Below are positions 25,064 through 33,473 of a stretch of DNA of 39,365 nt, piece after piece. A program made the translations under genes and the position numbers. Where the stretch lies: contig NZ_LIGI01000001.1 of assembly GCF_001273955.1 (NCBI RefSeq), positions 1,911,112 to 1,950,476 of the forward strand. The letters are read 5' to 3'. Under the pieces are notes generated by a model. The model worked only from the letters and a program-made list of their open reading frames with translations, was not told where the DNA came from and made no database searches. How positions within the stretch are numbered: the first letter of the stretch is position 1; the number at the start of each line of letters is the position of its first letter. This stretch comes from Bacillus sp. FJAT-27245 (lineage in GTDB: Bacteria > Bacillota > Bacilli > Bacillales > Cytobacillaceae).

Positions 25064-25125
25064 TTGACAGTTGAATTGGAAAAAAATATAGTTAAACAGG
25101 TGAATAGTTAAACTATTGAACTATT
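25064..25125 (+). promoter_or_regulatory. Sigma-A promoter and MarR-type operator
   Basis: TTGACA (25064-25069), 17-base spacer, TATAGT (25087-25092). Just past the expected start point is the palindrome AATAGTTAAACTATT (25103-25117), followed by a further GAACTATT. Two AGTTAAAC words overlap this region. A palindrome here would let the MarR protein repress its own operon. Confidence 0.8.
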
Positions 25126-25150
25126 TTTCGGAAGGAGCGTGTAAAGCGCT

Positions 25151-25612
25151 TTGGGAAAACAGGCTATCCAGGAACTGATTGACCGATATATCGCGGTCTC
25201 GTTTACGGTAGATAAAAAGGGCGAAACGATGATCAAGGAGCAAATCGGCAGCGATTTAACGAATGACCAGCATTATGTTCTACGCTATATCCGCAAAAAC
25301 GGGGACTGCACGTCAACGGAATTGGCAGATGTATTTGGCGTAAATAAGAGCGCGATTACCGCGATTATTACGAGGCTGACCGACAAGGGCCTTGTTAAAC
25401 GGACGCGCGATGAGGGGGATAGGCGGATTGTCTACCTGGCGCTGACGGAAGAAGGCATCGACCTGTTCGAAAAAACCGAGCAGCGGATTCATGCGCTTGT
25501 CGAAACGATTATTACGAAATTTGAGCAGGAAGAAATTACGGCTTTTATTGCTACGTATGAAAAATTGGCAGGCATTCTAACAAATCTGGATTCCAAACAA
25601 CTGGGGGAGTAG
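25151..25612 (+). CDS. MarR-family transcriptional regulator
   Basis: 153 residues with a winged-helix DNA-binding domain. The recognition helix region is CTSTELADVFGVNKSAITAIITRL, and the wing GLVKRTRDEGDRRIVYLALTEEG carries the conserved D-x-R-D-R-R pattern. The C-terminal helices form the dimer interface. Start is TTG at 25151; AAGGAG lies 13 bases upstream, which is long, and no better start is visible. Its stop is four bases before the MMPL gene, so the two form an operon that the MarR protein probably represses until an inducer binds. Confidence 0.92.
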   Translation: MGKQAIQELIDRYIAVSFTVDKKGETMIKEQIGSDLTNDQHYVLRYIRKNGDCTSTELADVFGVNKSAITAIITRLTDKGLVKRTRDEGDRRIVYLALTEEGIDLFEKTEQRIHALVETIITKFEQEEITAFIATYEKLAGILTNLDSKQLGE

Positions 25613-25615
25613 CAG

Positions 25616-28600
25616 ATGAGACATATCTTGAAATATAAGTGGCTGGTGCTCGCCATCTGGGCCGCCGTCATAGCGGCACTGGTGCTGATTGCCCCGAACA
25701 TGGAGACGCTAGTGAGGGAAAAAGGACAGATTACGGTTCCGGAAGGATATTCCTCGACCCTCGCCGGCAAAATTGTGAATGACAGCCAACAGGAAGCGAA
25801 GGCCGGGCATGAAACCCAGGTAGCGCTTGTTTTTCACAGTGAGAAAAAGCTGACGGACGCCGATTTTGCCGAGGCGGAGAAGGCAGTTGCAATGCTCGAG
25901 AATCAGCGGAAAGAGCTTGGGGTTACGGAGGTTATGTCCCACTTTAAGGAAGCATCCTTAAAGGATCAGCTCGTTTCGAAGGATGGAAAGACGATCCTCG
26001 TTTCTGTAAAAGTTGATCTAAAGGACAGGGAACCGGGCGAGGTCACAAAATCGCTTTATAAAGCGCTCGTTGGCGTGAATCTCGGCCATTATTATACTTC
26101 AAGCTGGATGATTGGCGACGACCTCGTGACGAATTCGGAGGATGGGTTGAAAAAAACGGAGTCGATTACCGTCGTGTTCATACTCGCGGTGCTTCTTATC
26201 GTATTCCGATCCGCGCTTGCACCGGTTATTCCGTTGATCGCGGTCGGAATCAGTTATCTGGCATCCCAATCGATTGTCGCGATTTTGGTTGACAAGGTAG
26301 ACTTTCCTTTGTCGACGTTTACGCAAATTTTCCTGGTGGCGGTCTTGTTCGGGATTGGGACCGATTACTGCATCCTGCTGATGAGCCGGTTTAAGGAGGA
26401 GTTGCAGCATCATGATTCCGCTGCCGAAGCGGTTATCAGCACATACCGGACGGCGGGCAAGACGGTATTTTTCAGCGCTCTGGCCGTGATGGTTGGGTTT
26501 GCATCAATCGGTTTTTCCGAATTCGTCCTTTATCAATCGGCTGCGGCAGTTGCCGTCGGGGTTGCGGTGTTGATGCTTGCCCTTGTGACCGTCGTGCCGT
26601 TTTTCATGGCATTGTTCGGCAAGAAGCTTTTCTGGCCGGCAAAAGGCACGCTTGAACACAAGGATAGCAGGATTTGGGGCGCTGCAGGGAAGTTCGCGCT
26701 CGCGCGGCCGTTGATTGCCCTCTTGATTGTATTGGGCATTTCACTCCCATTCCTGTTTACGTATGATGGGAAACTGTCGTTCAACTCGCTTGAGGAAATT
26801 GGCGACAATTTCAACTCGATCAAGGCGTTCGACATCATCGCGGACGGCTTTGGCCCAGGCGAATCAATGCCTGCCCAGATTGTCATTAAAAATGATGAAC
26901 CGATGGACGAACCGGAATACCTGGCGCTTGCTGATAAAATAAGCCAGGAAGCCGCCAAGGTGAATAATGTGAAAACGGTCCGGTCGGTAACACGCCCGAC
27001 TGGTGAACCGATTGATGAACTGTATATTTCTTCGCAGGTGAAATCGCTTGGCGAAGGGCTTGAAAAAGGAAATGACGGAATCAGGCAAATCAGCGGCGGC
27101 CTGTCCGACGCGGAAAAGCAGCTTGCCGCATCAGGACCTAAGTTGAAGCAGACAACCGAAGGAATTTCCGGATTGGTTTCCGGTACGAATGACTTGAAAA
27201 GTGGACTCGGCCAGGTGAAAGCCGGCCTTGTGAAAATTGAAGATGGCATCCGCCAAGGATCTGCAGGTTCGGAGCAGCTTCGTTCCGGACTTGCGGAGGT
27301 GAAGGCGAACTCCGAAAAAATTCTTGATGGCAACAGGAAGCTTCTTCAGGGGTACAAAGATGCCGGCGCCGGATTGGGCGAGCTTCAAAAGCATTACGAA
27401 GAGATTGCAGCGGGGCTTGCCGGATTGAAGGGGACAATTACGGAGGCCAATGCGTTTGTCGATGAGCTTGGGAAAAATCCGGCCGCGGCAACGGATCCCA
27501 ATTATGCAAAAGTAAAGGAAAAAGTCATGACTGCGATGGTGATGGCGGAGAAACTTGAAGGCGGCGTAAAAACGCTGAACGGCGAGCTGGCCAAGGTACA
27601 GGCCGGGATTGCGGCGGCGAATGGTGGTATGGCGGAACTGATTGCCGGGCAGGAAAGGCTAGTTGCCGGTATGAGCCAGCTCGTGGATGGAATTTCTAAG
27701 CAGCAGGCCGGCCTTGATCAGCTTGCTGACGGACAAGGACAAATTGTCGGGAATTTCTCAAAGCTGACTGGCGGTTTGGACAGCATTAACGATGGCCAGC
27801 TTCAGCTTTTGGACGGCTTCAAGCAGCTTGGCGGGCAATTAGGCGAATTGACGGACGGTCTTGGTAAAGGCGCGGATGGCCTGAATGAGGTTGCCAAAGG
27901 CCTCGAGCAGGCGCAGAGCTATCTTGGCGATGTGTCGAAAGAGAAACAAAACGGCTTCTACGTTCCGGAAGAAGCGTTGGCTAGCGGGGAATTTGACCAG
28001 GCGCTTGACGCCTACATGTCACCTGACCGCAAAGTGATGACAATGGATGTAGTGTTTAGCGTGAACCCGTACTCGAACGAAGCGATTAAATCCGTGGAAC
28101 CGTTAAAGCAGGCAGTTAAGCGGGTTGTGAAAGATACGGGGCTTGAAAACGCGCAAATAGCGGTTGGCGGCGTATCAAGTATGCACAGTGACCTAGATAC
28201 AATATCGAAGCAGGATTATTCACGGACTGTCTTGTTCATGCTTTCAGGTATTTTCCTGATTCTGCTTGTGCTGTTCCGTTCGGTGATTATGCCAATCTAT
28301 TTAATCGGTTCCCTTGTGCTGACGTATTACACTTCGATGGCGATATCCGAATCCATTTTCGTGAACATGCTTGGGTACACGGGCATTAGCTGGGCGGTTC
28401 CTTTTTTCGCTTTCGTCATCCTGGTCGCGCTTGGAATCGACTACAGCATCTTCCTGATGGACCGGTTCAGCGAGTTCAAAACGATGCGTGTCGAGGACGC
28501 AATTCTCGAAGCGATGAAGAAAATGGGCACTGTCATCATCTCGGCAGCCGTCATCCTTGGCGGAACATTCGCGGCGATGATGCCATCCGGCGTATTGTCA

Positions 28601-28771
28601 CTGTTACAGATTGCAACAATCCTGATGATCGGGCTTGTGCTCTATTCATTGTTCGTCCTGCCATTGTTTGTGCCAGTTATGGTAAAAACATTCGGTGAAG
28701 CCAACTGGTGGCCGTTTAAGCGGAAGAATGATGCAGTGATTGCTGAGAGTGGGGAGTCTTTAAATAGGTGA
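25616..28771 (+). CDS. MMPL-family (RND-type) efflux or lipid transporter
   Basis: 1051 residues. About 12 membrane helices in two blocks: one at the N-terminus plus a set around residues 185-370, and a second at about 870-1030. Motifs LFGIGTDYCILLMSRF and ALGIDYSIFLMDRF carry the conserved Asp-Tyr proton pathway. Between the blocks is an extracytoplasmic part with a long stretch (about 480-800) of repeated G-L and coiled-coil-like segments (GL..L.G...I..G). B. subtilis YdgH-type relatives are near 885 residues, so this one is larger because of that region. It likely exports drugs or lipids and is controlled by the adjacent MarR protein. Confidence 0.93.
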   Translation: MRHILKYKWLVLAIWAAVIAALVLIAPNMETLVREKGQITVPEGYSSTLAGKIVNDSQQEAKAGHETQVALVFHSEKKLTDADFAEAEKAVAMLENQRKELGVTEVMSHFKEASLKDQLVSKDGKTILVSVKVDLKDREPGEVTKSLYKALVGVNLGHYYTSSWMIGDDLVTNSEDGLKKTESITVVFILAVLLIVFRSALAPVIPLIAVGISYLASQSIVAILVDKVDFPLSTFTQIFLVAVLFGIGTDYCILLMSRFKEELQHHDSAAEAVISTYRTAGKTVFFSALAVMVGFASIGFSEFVLYQSAAAVAVGVAVLMLALVTVVPFFMALFGKKLFWPAKGTLEHKDSRIWGAAGKFALARPLIALLIVLGISLPFLFTYDGKLSFNSLEEIGDNFNSIKAFDIIADGFGPGESMPAQIVIKNDEPMDEPEYLALADKISQEAAKVNNVKTVRSVTRPTGEPIDELYISSQVKSLGEGLEKGNDGIRQISGGLSDAEKQLAASGPKLKQTTEGISGLVSGTNDLKSGLGQVKAGLVKIEDGIRQGSAGSEQLRSGLAEVKANSEKILDGNRKLLQGYKDAGAGLGELQKHYEEIAAGLAGLKGTITEANAFVDELGKNPAAATDPNYAKVKEKVMTAMVMAEKLEGGVKTLNGELAKVQAGIAAANGGMAELIAGQERLVAGMSQLVDGISKQQAGLDQLADGQGQIVGNFSKLTGGLDSINDGQLQLLDGFKQLGGQLGELTDGLGKGADGLNEVAKGLEQAQSYLGDVSKEKQNGFYVPEEALASGEFDQALDAYMSPDRKVMTMDVVFSVNPYSNEAIKSVEPLKQAVKRVVKDTGLENAQIAVGGVSSMHSDLDTISKQDYSRTVLFMLSGIFLILLVLFRSVIMPIYLIGSLVLTYYTSMAISESIFVNMLGYTGISWAVPFFAFVILVALGIDYSIFLMDRFSEFKTMRVEDAILEAMKKMGTVIISAAVILGGTFAAMMPSGVLSLLQIATILMIGLVLYSLFVLPLFVPVMVKTFGEANWWPFKRKNDAVIAESGESLNR

Positions 28772-28782
28772 TTTTTAGGAAG

Positions 28783-28818
28783 GCTGCTGTGCTCCTTGGA
28801 GGATACAGCGGCTTTTTT
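28783..28818 (+). terminator. Terminator of the marR-MMPL operon
   Basis: GCTGCTGT pairs with ACAGCGGC (one T-G), CTCC pairs with GGAG inside, and six T follow. Confidence 0.9.
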
Positions 28819-28837
28819 ATGTTGTGGCGTTTGGGGC

Positions 28838-29118
28838 TTTGTTCAGGGCAAATTGCCGAAGGGCAGGCTGGGTTGGAGGGCTGGTGCTGTGATTGAGAGA
28901 GGGGGTTTTTTATAACCTGGGGTTTCGTTCATAAGGGGGTTGCATGCAAGTTGCCGAAGGTCAGGCTGTGTTGAAGAGCTGGTGCTGTGATTGAAGGAGA
29001 GGCTTTTTATAACCTCGGGGTTCGTTCAAAAGGGGATGCATTCGGGTTGCCGAAGTGCCACCCATTTGGAAAGTGCCATATGTCGAAGAGGGGGTTTGTA
29101 TAACCGGCAGTTCGTTCA
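28838..29118. repeat. Irregular tandem repeat of about 90-97 bp
   Basis: TTGCCGAAG recurs at 28853, 28951 and 29047; TTCGTTCA recurs at 28924, 29021 and 29111; GGCTTTTTATAACCT-type words precede each TTCGTTCA. Two and a half units, diverging in the last. The stretch is G-rich on the plus strand. From 29119 to 29389 the DNA is AT-rich and carries three GTTTCGATA-like words (29187, 29209, 29249) that may be regulatory; I see no clear gene there. Confidence 0.75.
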
Positions 29119-29389
29119 CCTATTAGCATGGTGGTGGTGTAGTATAGTCGGGGATTGGTCGCTGTAAATGTGGCGGAAATGTGACAGTTTTCGATATCGT
29201 CTTTGAAAGTTTCGATATATTCAAAAAAGTGGGGGATAAAATTAAAAAAGTTTCGATAAGTGGTCCGAAACTTTCGTTATATTTTCCCCTTCCCAAAAAG
29301 AGCATAATTAATATTCAAATTCTACTAAAATTCGGCAGGAAAATTACAAAACAAATAGAATATGAACAGAAAGAAAGGAGGAATAGAGT

Positions 29390-30436
29390 TTGAATGCATT
29401 GGAAAGGGCAATTCCGCTTATCATTTTGATGCTCGAAGCACTTCTGAGGAGGCTACCGGGCGGCCATCCGAAGAGAAAGGAGGTTGAAGATGCTTATCGG
29501 ACACAAAAAGCTGGGTATAATGGTGAAAAATCAGTTGATTATTATCTAAATTTCCTTGATGAAGAAAAATTCATGATTTTTAAAGGGTTGCGGCTTTGTA
29601 TTAACGGCTACTTTTTCCAAATCGACACGCTTTTAATAACCCCATTTTTCGCATTGATACTCGAAACGAAGAATTGGGGAGGGGAAATCCATTTTGATAA
29701 GAACTTTTGCCAGGTATTTCAGGAGAAGGATGGCAAAACAACAGCTTATGCTAACCCGGTTTCTCAAGCCAGGATGCAAACGTTGAATTTACGAGCTTGG
29801 CTCAAAAAACAAAACCTTCCGGACATTCCTATCGAATATCTGGTTGTCATTAGCAACCATTCTTCAAAGCTAAAGGCAGATCCGGGCTACTACGAGGTAT
29901 TTCAAAAAGTCATTCACGCCATCCGCCTCGTTGAAAAAGTCTCCGAAATCGAAAAGCGGCATAGGAAAGATTTTTTCTCATCCAAGGAACTGAAAAAGCT
30001 TAAAAAGTATGTCCTCTCAAAACACACACCGCACCGTCCCGACGTACTGAAAAACTTCTCCATCTCCACAAAAGAAATCCTTTCTGGAATCCTTTGCTCC
30101 ACATGTTTTAAACTTTCTATGAAGCTTAGTTACGGAAAATGCCTCTGCCTTCAATGCGGAAATGTTTCCAGGAGCGCGCATTTGGAGGCGGTCCAGGACT
30201 ACTTCCTTTTAATTTCACCCAAAATCACAAATTCCGGATTGAGGCAATTTTTAAGGCTGGAAAGCGATAAACAAGCCTACTGGATCCTAAACTCCTTGAA
30301 CCTCCCTTTCACCGGCACAAAAAAAGGCCGCGTCTACCATCAACCCCCTAAGTGGCAAACCGACATCCAGCTTCCATCTGCGAAAAGATTAAAAGTTTCA
30401 AAAAGTGGTAAAAGGAAATATAGTAGATTGCGCTGA
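29390..30436 (+). CDS. NERD-domain protein with C-terminal Cys4 cluster
   Basis: 348 residues. Residues about 40-155 form a NERD (nuclease-related) domain: GYNGEKSVDYYLNFL, then FFQIDTLLITPFFALILETKNWGG, the last holding the E-x-K of the restriction-endonuclease-like core. A C-terminal region has CSTC and CLQC, a probable zinc-binding knuckle. A basic tail follows (RLKVSKSGKRKYSRLR). NERD proteins are predicted nucleases or DNA-binding proteins, and activity is unproven for most. TTG start ten bases after AAAGGAGG. Lower GC than the neighbouring genes. Confidence 0.88.
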   Translation: MNALERAIPLIILMLEALLRRLPGGHPKRKEVEDAYRTQKAGYNGEKSVDYYLNFLDEEKFMIFKGLRLCINGYFFQIDTLLITPFFALILETKNWGGEIHFDKNFCQVFQEKDGKTTAYANPVSQARMQTLNLRAWLKKQNLPDIPIEYLVVISNHSSKLKADPGYYEVFQKVIHAIRLVEKVSEIEKRHRKDFFSSKELKKLKKYVLSKHTPHRPDVLKNFSISTKEILSGILCSTCFKLSMKLSYGKCLCLQCGNVSRSAHLEAVQDYFLLISPKITNSGLRQFLRLESDKQAYWILNSLNLPFTGTKKGRVYHQPPKWQTDIQLPSAKRLKVSKSGKRKYSRLR

Positions 30437-30451
30437 ATAGGAGATGAAACG

Positions 30452-30808
30452 ATGCTGAACAACCCGCAGGAAAAGAAGATGTATTTCGTTGATATTAAAA
30501 CAGGTGAGATAACGATGGAGCCGACCGCAGAAAACACGTTTACCGTTATTGCGGATGAGGATGAAATCCAGGATTTACGTGAACTGTTTGAGGAAAATTA
30601 CGATGCAGACAAGCGCGGCTACATGCGGACGCATCTGCCGTGGCAGCAGTATCATGAATTTTCCGAGGGGGAAAACAAAGACTACGACAGGTCGATTGAA
30701 TTGATTTACGCAATGATTTACCGGCTCGGCGATGCTGAAGCCCGAAGGCACATCGATGAAATGGGGATCCTGAAAGAGCAGAACTATGATAATGAAGATT
30801 TTCGTTGA
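30452..30808 (+). CDS. Small acidic protein, hypothetical
   Basis: 118 residues, strongly acidic, no membrane helix or signal. MYFVDIKTGEITMEP and a helical C-terminal half (SIELIYAMIYRLGDAEARRHIDEMGIL) suggest a compact soluble domain. AGGAGATG precedes the ATG at 30452, 15 bases after the NERD stop, so both are probably on one transcript. I do not recognise the family with confidence. A terminator follows at 30853. Confidence 0.8.
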   Translation: MLNNPQEKKMYFVDIKTGEITMEPTAENTFTVIADEDEIQDLRELFEENYDADKRGYMRTHLPWQQYHEFSEGENKDYDRSIELIYAMIYRLGDAEARRHIDEMGILKEQNYDNEDFR

Positions 30809-30852
30809 TGGGGGAGGCAGGAGCCCGATACAAACAGGAGAATAATTTTCAG

Positions 30853-30883
30853 AAAAGCTGTTCCTGAACAGGGGCAGCTTTTT
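30853..30883 (+). terminator. Terminator
   Basis: AAAAGCTG pairs with CAGCTTTT, with CCTG-AA-CAGG inside, and ends in a T run. Confidence 0.88.
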
Positions 30884-30920
30884 CATTATGTCTTAAACTT
30901 GGGAGGGGGTTGGTTGCAGT

Positions 30921-30952
30921 CAAAATAAAAACCGCCCGGCTTCCCGGACGGC
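30921..30952 (-). terminator. Terminator of the lemA-TPM operon
   Basis: On the minus strand CCGTCCGG-GAAG-CCGGGCGG is followed by TTTTTATTTT. It lies just past the stop at 30983. Confidence 0.9.
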
Positions 30953-30982
30953 AAATCATGAAAAACTACACTCCAATAACTT

Positions 30983-31729
30983 TTACCAGCCACGGCTTGC
31001 ACCGCCGCCTCCGGATGAGCCCCCGCCACCGCCGCGAGGACCTCCGCCGCCACCGCCGCCTCCACGTCCAATCATCGACAGGATCAGGAAGGTGAATGTA
31101 CCGCGGAAGAAAATCATATCGACGATAATAAACCCGACGACGAGCAGGATGATCAACCATTCAGGAAGGCCGCCCGATTTCTGGGAAGCCTGATCTCCAT
31201 CGGTTGTCCCTCCGCCAGCGCCTTCCCCAATCACTTCATTGCCAAGTGCCTGGTACGTTTTAATCACGGCCTGGCTTGGCTTGCCTTGCTGGAGATAGGG
31301 AATTGCATACGTATCGAGGATTCGGCCGGCTTTGCCATCGGGGATAATCCCTTCAAGGCCGTAACCGACTTCAATCCTGATTTCCTTGTCTTTTAAAGCG
31401 AGGACAAGGAGAACACCATTGTCCTTTTCGGCGCTGCCCAGCTTGTATTTCCGGAATGCTTCGTTCGCATACCCTTCAATATCGCGGCCGCCTAGCGAGT
31501 TGACGGTGAGGACGGCAACCTGGGCACCGCCCGCGCTATCCTCTATTTGCCGACCCCAGCCGATAAGCTGCTGTTTCTCGGCGGGGCTTAAAACATTGGC
31601 GAAATCCTGGACGTATATATCTCCCCGCGGTTCCGGGATTTTATCGCCCGCAGCGTAGGCCCCCGAGCTGCCGCCAAGCAGAAACAGGACAAGCAGCGCA
31701 AGAATTGCTGAGGCCTTTGCCGGTTTCAT
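30983..31729 (-). CDS. TPM-domain (YgcG-like) membrane protein
   Basis: 248 residues. Signal peptide to about residue 26 (ALLVLFLLGGSSGAYA), then a TPM domain: DIYVQDFANVLSPAEKQQL, GAQVAVLTVNSLGG, DNGVLLVLALKDKEIRIEVGYGLEG. One membrane helix at about 189-206 and a second hydrophobic stretch near 212. The protein ends in a Gly-rich tail with a long glycine run, typical of this family. TPM proteins act at the envelope, and some are phosphatase-like; here it is the partner of lemA. Its ATG shares one base with the lemA stop (TAATG). Confidence 0.9.
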   Translation of the reverse strand: MKPAKASAILALLVLFLLGGSSGAYAAGDKIPEPRGDIYVQDFANVLSPAEKQQLIGWGRQIEDSAGGAQVAVLTVNSLGGRDIEGYANEAFRKYKLGSAEKDNGVLLVLALKDKEIRIEVGYGLEGIIPDGKAGRILDTYAIPYLQQGKPSQAVIKTYQALGNEVIGEGAGGGTTDGDQASQKSGGLPEWLIILLVVGFIIVDMIFFRGTFTFLILSMIGRGGGGGGGGPRGGGGGSSGGGGASRGW

Positions 31730-32307
31730 TACCCGTTGCCCCCGAAGTCGACTTCAGGTGCTTCCTGTGCACGCGGGTCTGCGCGGAAATATTCTTTTTC
31801 ATCGAACCCTGTAATTGACGCGACAAGCGCCCCAGGGAATCGTTTTACCTTTTTATTGAATACGGCGACTTGATCGTTGTAATCCTTCCGGGCGACAGCG
31901 ATACGGTTTTCCGTCCCGGCAAGCTCATCCATCAGCTGCCTGAACTGGGCATCCGCCTTCAGGTTCGGATAGTTTTCAACGACTACGAGCAATCGGCTCA
32001 GTGCACCAGACAATTCCGCGTTGGCAGTCGCTTCTTCTTCCGGAGATCTTGCCCCTGCGAGACCCGCGCGGGCATCCGAGATTGCCTTGATCGTTTCTTT
32101 TTCATGGGCCGCATAGCCTTTAACCGTGTTTACCAAGTTTGGTATCAAATCCAGCCTCCGCTGCAGCTGGTTTTCAATTTGCGCGTACGATTGATCCACA
32201 TTTTCCTCGGCGTTGACGAATCCGTTGTAGCTGGACATGAGCATGACGCCAAGCACAACGATGATGCCGAGGATGACGATCCATGTTCCCTTAAAACCTC
32301 TTCCCAT
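31729..32307 (-). CDS. lemA: LemA family protein
   Basis: 192 residues. One N-terminal membrane helix (about 8-26) and then the LemA helical domain: VNAEENVDQSYAQIENQLQRRLDLIPNLVNTVKGYAAHE is diagnostic, followed by YPNLKADAQFRQLMDELAGTENRIAVARKDYN. LemA proteins are membrane-anchored coiled proteins of uncertain function, often with TPM-domain partners, and induced by envelope stress in some bacteria. ATG with AGGAGTGTCGTAA upstream. Two candidate promoters lie upstream (32411-32439 and 32345-32371). Confidence 0.94.
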   Translation of the reverse strand: MGRGFKGTWIVILGIIVVLGVMLMSSYNGFVNAEENVDQSYAQIENQLQRRLDLIPNLVNTVKGYAAHEKETIKAISDARAGLAGARSPEEEATANAELSGALSRLLVVVENYPNLKADAQFRQLMDELAGTENRIAVARKDYNDQVAVFNKKVKRFPGALVASITGFDEKEYFRADPRAQEAPEVDFGGNG

Positions 32308-32344
32308 TTACGACACTCCTAACCTTTTTAATCTATACGTGTAT

Positions 32345-32371
32345 CTTCCCTCGGGCCAGTTGGTTTTAAAC
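32345..32371 (-). promoter_or_regulatory. Possible sigma-B promoter of lemA
   Basis: On the minus strand GTTTAA, a 15-base spacer and GGGAAG. The sigma-B consensus is GTTTAA then GGGTAT with 12-15 bases; this matches well at -35 and four of six at -10. Starts near 32337, 30 bases before the gene. Confidence 0.35.
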
Positions 32372-32410
32372 CCTCAGCAATTGTACTGCTTGTTATTCCC
32401 GATGTTCAAG

Positions 32411-32439
32411 TATACGGATTTCCTTTCGCATAAGTTTCA
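32411..32439 (-). promoter_or_regulatory. Candidate sigma-W (ECF) promoter of lemA-TPM
   Basis: On the minus strand TGAAAC (32439-32434), a 17-base spacer and CGTATA (32416-32411). Both hexamers match the B. subtilis sigma-W consensus exactly; the usual spacer is 16-17. This would put the lemA operon in an envelope-stress regulon. Confidence 0.65.
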
Positions 32440-32613
32440 TGGATGGACCGTATTTTTTAGTGCATTTTTTTGAAAAATAAAGCCTAACCACAGTTTCTGT
32501 AAAAAATGGTTGTTGCAGAAATGGCGTATTGATACTATAGTTAAATTGGAGAAAGTTGGGGACAGACTCGCAGCTTGATTGAACATAAAGTATTCCGGGG
32601 GAGGAAGTGCCCA

Positions 32614-33252
32614 ATGCAGCAAGTAATGGCATTTATGAACGAGTACGGCTATTGGTTTCTCTTTTTGTCGATGGCGACGGGAATGATTATCCTGCCATTG
32701 CCGTTGGAAGCGATCATGGGATACTCCGGCTATCTGTCATTTGAAGGAGATTTGGACTGGTTTACATGCGTCCTTGCCGCAGCCGCCGGGACGTTTCTCG
32801 GAATGATTGTCAACTATTGGATTGGCAAAAAGCTCGGCTATGGATTTTTTAAAAAGTACGGCCATTACTTTTTCCTGAAACCAAAAACCCTTGATAAATT
32901 GTCGGACTGGTTTTTAAAATATGGCAACAAGCTGCTAATTATCGTATTCTTCGTACCGGGTGCCCGCCATGCAATTGGTTTCTTTGCCGGCATCACCAAA
33001 TTCCCGGCCAGGACGTACGCAATTTGCACGGCGCTTGGATCGCTCATTTGGGCCACTCCATTCATTATTATTGGAAAAATGATCGGCCCGGGCTGGATGC
33101 TCTACCACGAACAAGTGAAGAATTTCCTCTATATCAGCAGCATCATTCTTCTCGTCCTCTTTCTCGCATTCTTTTTGGCGGGAAAGAAGAACCCGCGCGT
33201 AACCGATTTCGGGTTCAGGCTTAAAAGGAAGCTTTCCAGATTAATCCGCTAG
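32614..33252 (+). CDS. DedA family membrane protein
   Basis: 212 residues with five or six hydrophobic segments. Family features are present: an N-terminal LPLPLEAIMGYSGYL with conserved Glu; GTFLGMIVNYWIGKKLGYGFFKKYGHYFF; and FVPGARHAIGFFAGITKFPARTY with the conserved Arg. DedA proteins flip undecaprenyl phosphate or phospholipids or maintain proton motive force; the exact cargo is not known here. I start at the ATG at 32614, which follows GGGGGAGGAAGTG. The open frame continues upstream to 32575 without a site. Divergent from lemA. Confidence 0.9.
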   Translation: MQQVMAFMNEYGYWFLFLSMATGMIILPLPLEAIMGYSGYLSFEGDLDWFTCVLAAAAGTFLGMIVNYWIGKKLGYGFFKKYGHYFFLKPKTLDKLSDWFLKYGNKLLIIVFFVPGARHAIGFFAGITKFPARTYAICTALGSLIWATPFIIIGKMIGPGWMLYHEQVKNFLYISSIILLVLFLAFFLAGKKNPRVTDFGFRLKRKLSRLIR

Positions 33253-33282
33253 ACGGACGAATCTTTCATATTTTTCACCAGT

Positions 33283-33312
33283 AAGGGCTCGAATCGCAAC
33301 GGGCCTTTTTTT
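33283..33312 (+). terminator. Terminator after the DedA gene
   Basis: AAGGGCTCG pairs imperfectly with CGGGCCTT (one bulge), followed by seven T. Weaker than others in the window. Confidence 0.6.
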
Positions 33313-33473
33313 ATTGCCTTTGTTATGCAGATTTGCAAAAACACGCCTCTTTCTTTTGTTGTTTCGTAAAATAATTCTGGCGAATAATTCCCGTTCTTGG
33401 AGAAAAACATAAGGTGCAAGAAGCATCCTGATTTTCATTATCCAGTAAAAGTGATTTCAAAAGAGGTGAGTCC

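Noticed and set aside
29181-29393. 70-residue frame ending in the NERD start (TTGA overlap)
   Set aside because: It has only a weak GGCGGA before a GTG, lies in AT-rich regulatory-looking DNA, and its Lys/Ile-rich product has no recognisable pattern. The NERD ribosome binding site lies inside it. Not strong enough to call.
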